DNA of 64,000 bases from Vreelandella lionensis. GTDB lineage: Bacteria; Pseudomonadota; Gammaproteobacteria; Pseudomonadales; Halomonadaceae. The stretch lies in contig NZ_MWVI01000076.1 in assembly GCF_002087295.1 (NCBI RefSeq), forward strand, positions 1 to 64,000. Reading direction: 5' to 3'. A program made the position numbers and the translations under genes. Every line of letters starts with the position of its first letter. Positions within the stretch are counted from its first letter, which is position 1. Below the pieces are notes generated by a model. It was given only the letters and a program-made list of their open reading frames with translations. It did no database searches and was not told the DNA's origin. Shown here piece after piece: positions 62,933 to 64,000 of this stretch.

Positions 62933-64000
62933 GTAAAACCGCATTTTACTGGCACGAACGCTGCTTTTGGCATGACCAGGGGGCCATCGGCGTGTTCTCC
63001 GCGCCGGGGAGTTCTTGCAGCCCCAGGCCGCCTCGGAAAGCCCTGAGAGCAAGCGGCGGCTGAAGAATATTCTGGAAGTCAGCGGGCTGATTGACGAGCT
63101 TTACGTGGTGAAACCGCCTGCTGCAACGCTCTCTGACCTACTGCGTTTTCATACCCCGCGTTATTTGGATGAACTGCAAGCAGGGGATAAAGCACGGGGT
63201 GGCAATGGCGGAGACTGCGCGCCCTATATGCCGGGCAGCTGGGCGGCGGCAACCCACTCAGCGGGGCTAGCTATTGCTGCCATTGAGGCCGTGGCACTGG
63301 GCGACTTGGATAACGCCTATGCGCTATGCCGCCCGCCGGGCCACCATGCCGAAGCCGACCAGGGCCGAGGATTCTGCCTGTTAGGCAATATCCCCGTTGC
63401 GGTAATGCGTGCCCGCGCCCTAGGTCAAGCCAAGCGCGTGGCGATACTCGATTGGGACGTTCACCACGGCAACGGCCAGCAGGCGGCGTTTTATCACGAC
63501 CCCGATGTCTTCACCGTTTCCATGCACCAAGCGGCCAACTACCCGCTGGAAACCGGTGGTTTCGACGAGCAGGGCGAAGGGGCCGGGTTGGGCGCTAACC
63601 TTAACCTGCCGCTACCCCCAGGCTGTGGCCTGGGGGCCTACGCGTATGCCATGGAAACATTGGTGCTGCCCGCTTTGGAGGCATTCAAGCCTGACCTAAT
63701 CGTGGTGGCCTGTGGCTATGACGCCTGCGCCAAAGACCCGCTAGGCAAGATGCTGCTCAACAGCCAGGCTTTCGCCACTATGCCCGCTCAAGTCAAGGCC
63801 GGGGCAGAGCGCTGCTGCAGCGGCAAGCTGGTGGTGGTGCATGAAGGCGGCTACTCCGAAGGCTACGTGCCGCTCTGCGGTCAGGCGGTAATCCAAACCC
63901 TTGCGGGCAGTAAGACCGCCGTGTTCGATCCACAAAACGAAGAAATTGCCGCCTGGGGCTATCAATCGCTGCAGCCACACCAGCAGGCGTTAATTGATGG
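62929..64000 (+). CDS. Second HDAC-superfamily amidohydrolase (frameshifted, cut by window end)
   Basis: At least 357 codons; the gene is open at the window edge. Opening MSKTAFYWHERCFWHDQGAIG resembles bacterial class II HDAC-like amidohydrolases (HDAH type). A missing base near 63008 shifts FSAPG into AGEFLQPQAASESPESKRRLKNIL. Catalytic blocks: CRPPGHHAEADQGRGFCLLGN, AILDWDVHHGNGQQ, VACGYDACAKDPLG and HEGGYSEGYVPLCG. It differs clearly from its neighbour, so the pair is two subfamilies rather than a recent duplication. Coupled by a four-base overlap. Confidence 0.9.

Overview
The window is a high-GC gammaproteobacterial chromosome segment, most likely from the Halomonadaceae (Halomonas or a close relative). 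The organism call is inferred from conserved housekeeping gene orders (queA-tgt-yajC-secD-secF; trmJ/suhB; cysE-iscR-iscS-iscA-ndk-rlmN-pilW-rodZ-ispG-hisS-yfgM-bamB-der; def-fmt-rsmB-trkA-trkH opposite lysM-dprA-tsaC-hemF-aroE) and from protein style; no database was searched. No rRNA, CRISPR array, insertion sequence or prophage was seen.

Layout: 0.1-4.5 kb is an iron-siderophore uptake locus (TonB receptor, binding protein, one permease). At about 4.75 kb the start of a second permease gene runs in frame into an AT-rich degenerate HD-GYP protein, followed by a chemoreceptor gene and an AT-rich gap (4.76-7.77 kb, unlike its surroundings). 7.8-12.8 kb is an ethanolamine locus (eutR, eutB, eutC, permease) without microcompartment genes. 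12.9-16 kb has a CIA30 protein, aceK and a sirtuin. 16-22 kb is a tightly overlapping biotin operon (bioB-F-H-C-D-A) with paired BirA-like sites between bioB and tapT. 22.8-30.9 kb holds an EamA exporter, a TraB protein, the Trk potassium system, dodecin, rsmB, fmt and def. 31-36 kb holds a LysM protein, dprA, tsaC, hemF and aroE. 36-38.5 kb holds small envelope proteins and a DUF815 ATPase. 38.7-58.8 kb is dense housekeeping, mostly on the minus strand. After tRNA-Leu(CAA), 59.2-64 kb is a metabolic cluster: RidA, AraC regulator, second RidA, ornithine-cyclodeaminase-like dehydrogenase and two HDAC-superfamily amidohydrolases, the last cut by the window end.

Reading quality matters: nearly thirty genes are interrupted by one-base shifts, many in short homopolymers, and five carry an in-frame stop. 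Affected genes include ispG, der, secD, fmt and iscS, which a living cell would normally need. I read most of these as sequence errors rather than biology, and give repaired gene extents; the interruption is stated in each entry. Exceptions that look structural are the permease/HD-GYP chimera and a loss of roughly 75 codons inside trkA.

The most promising biology is the RidA-AraC-RidA-OCD-HDAC-HDAC cluster (possible catabolism of acetylated amines or amino acids), a SuhB homologue that has lost most IMPase metal ligands, a short Isc operon without iscU/hscBA/fdx, and the duplicated biotin operator.
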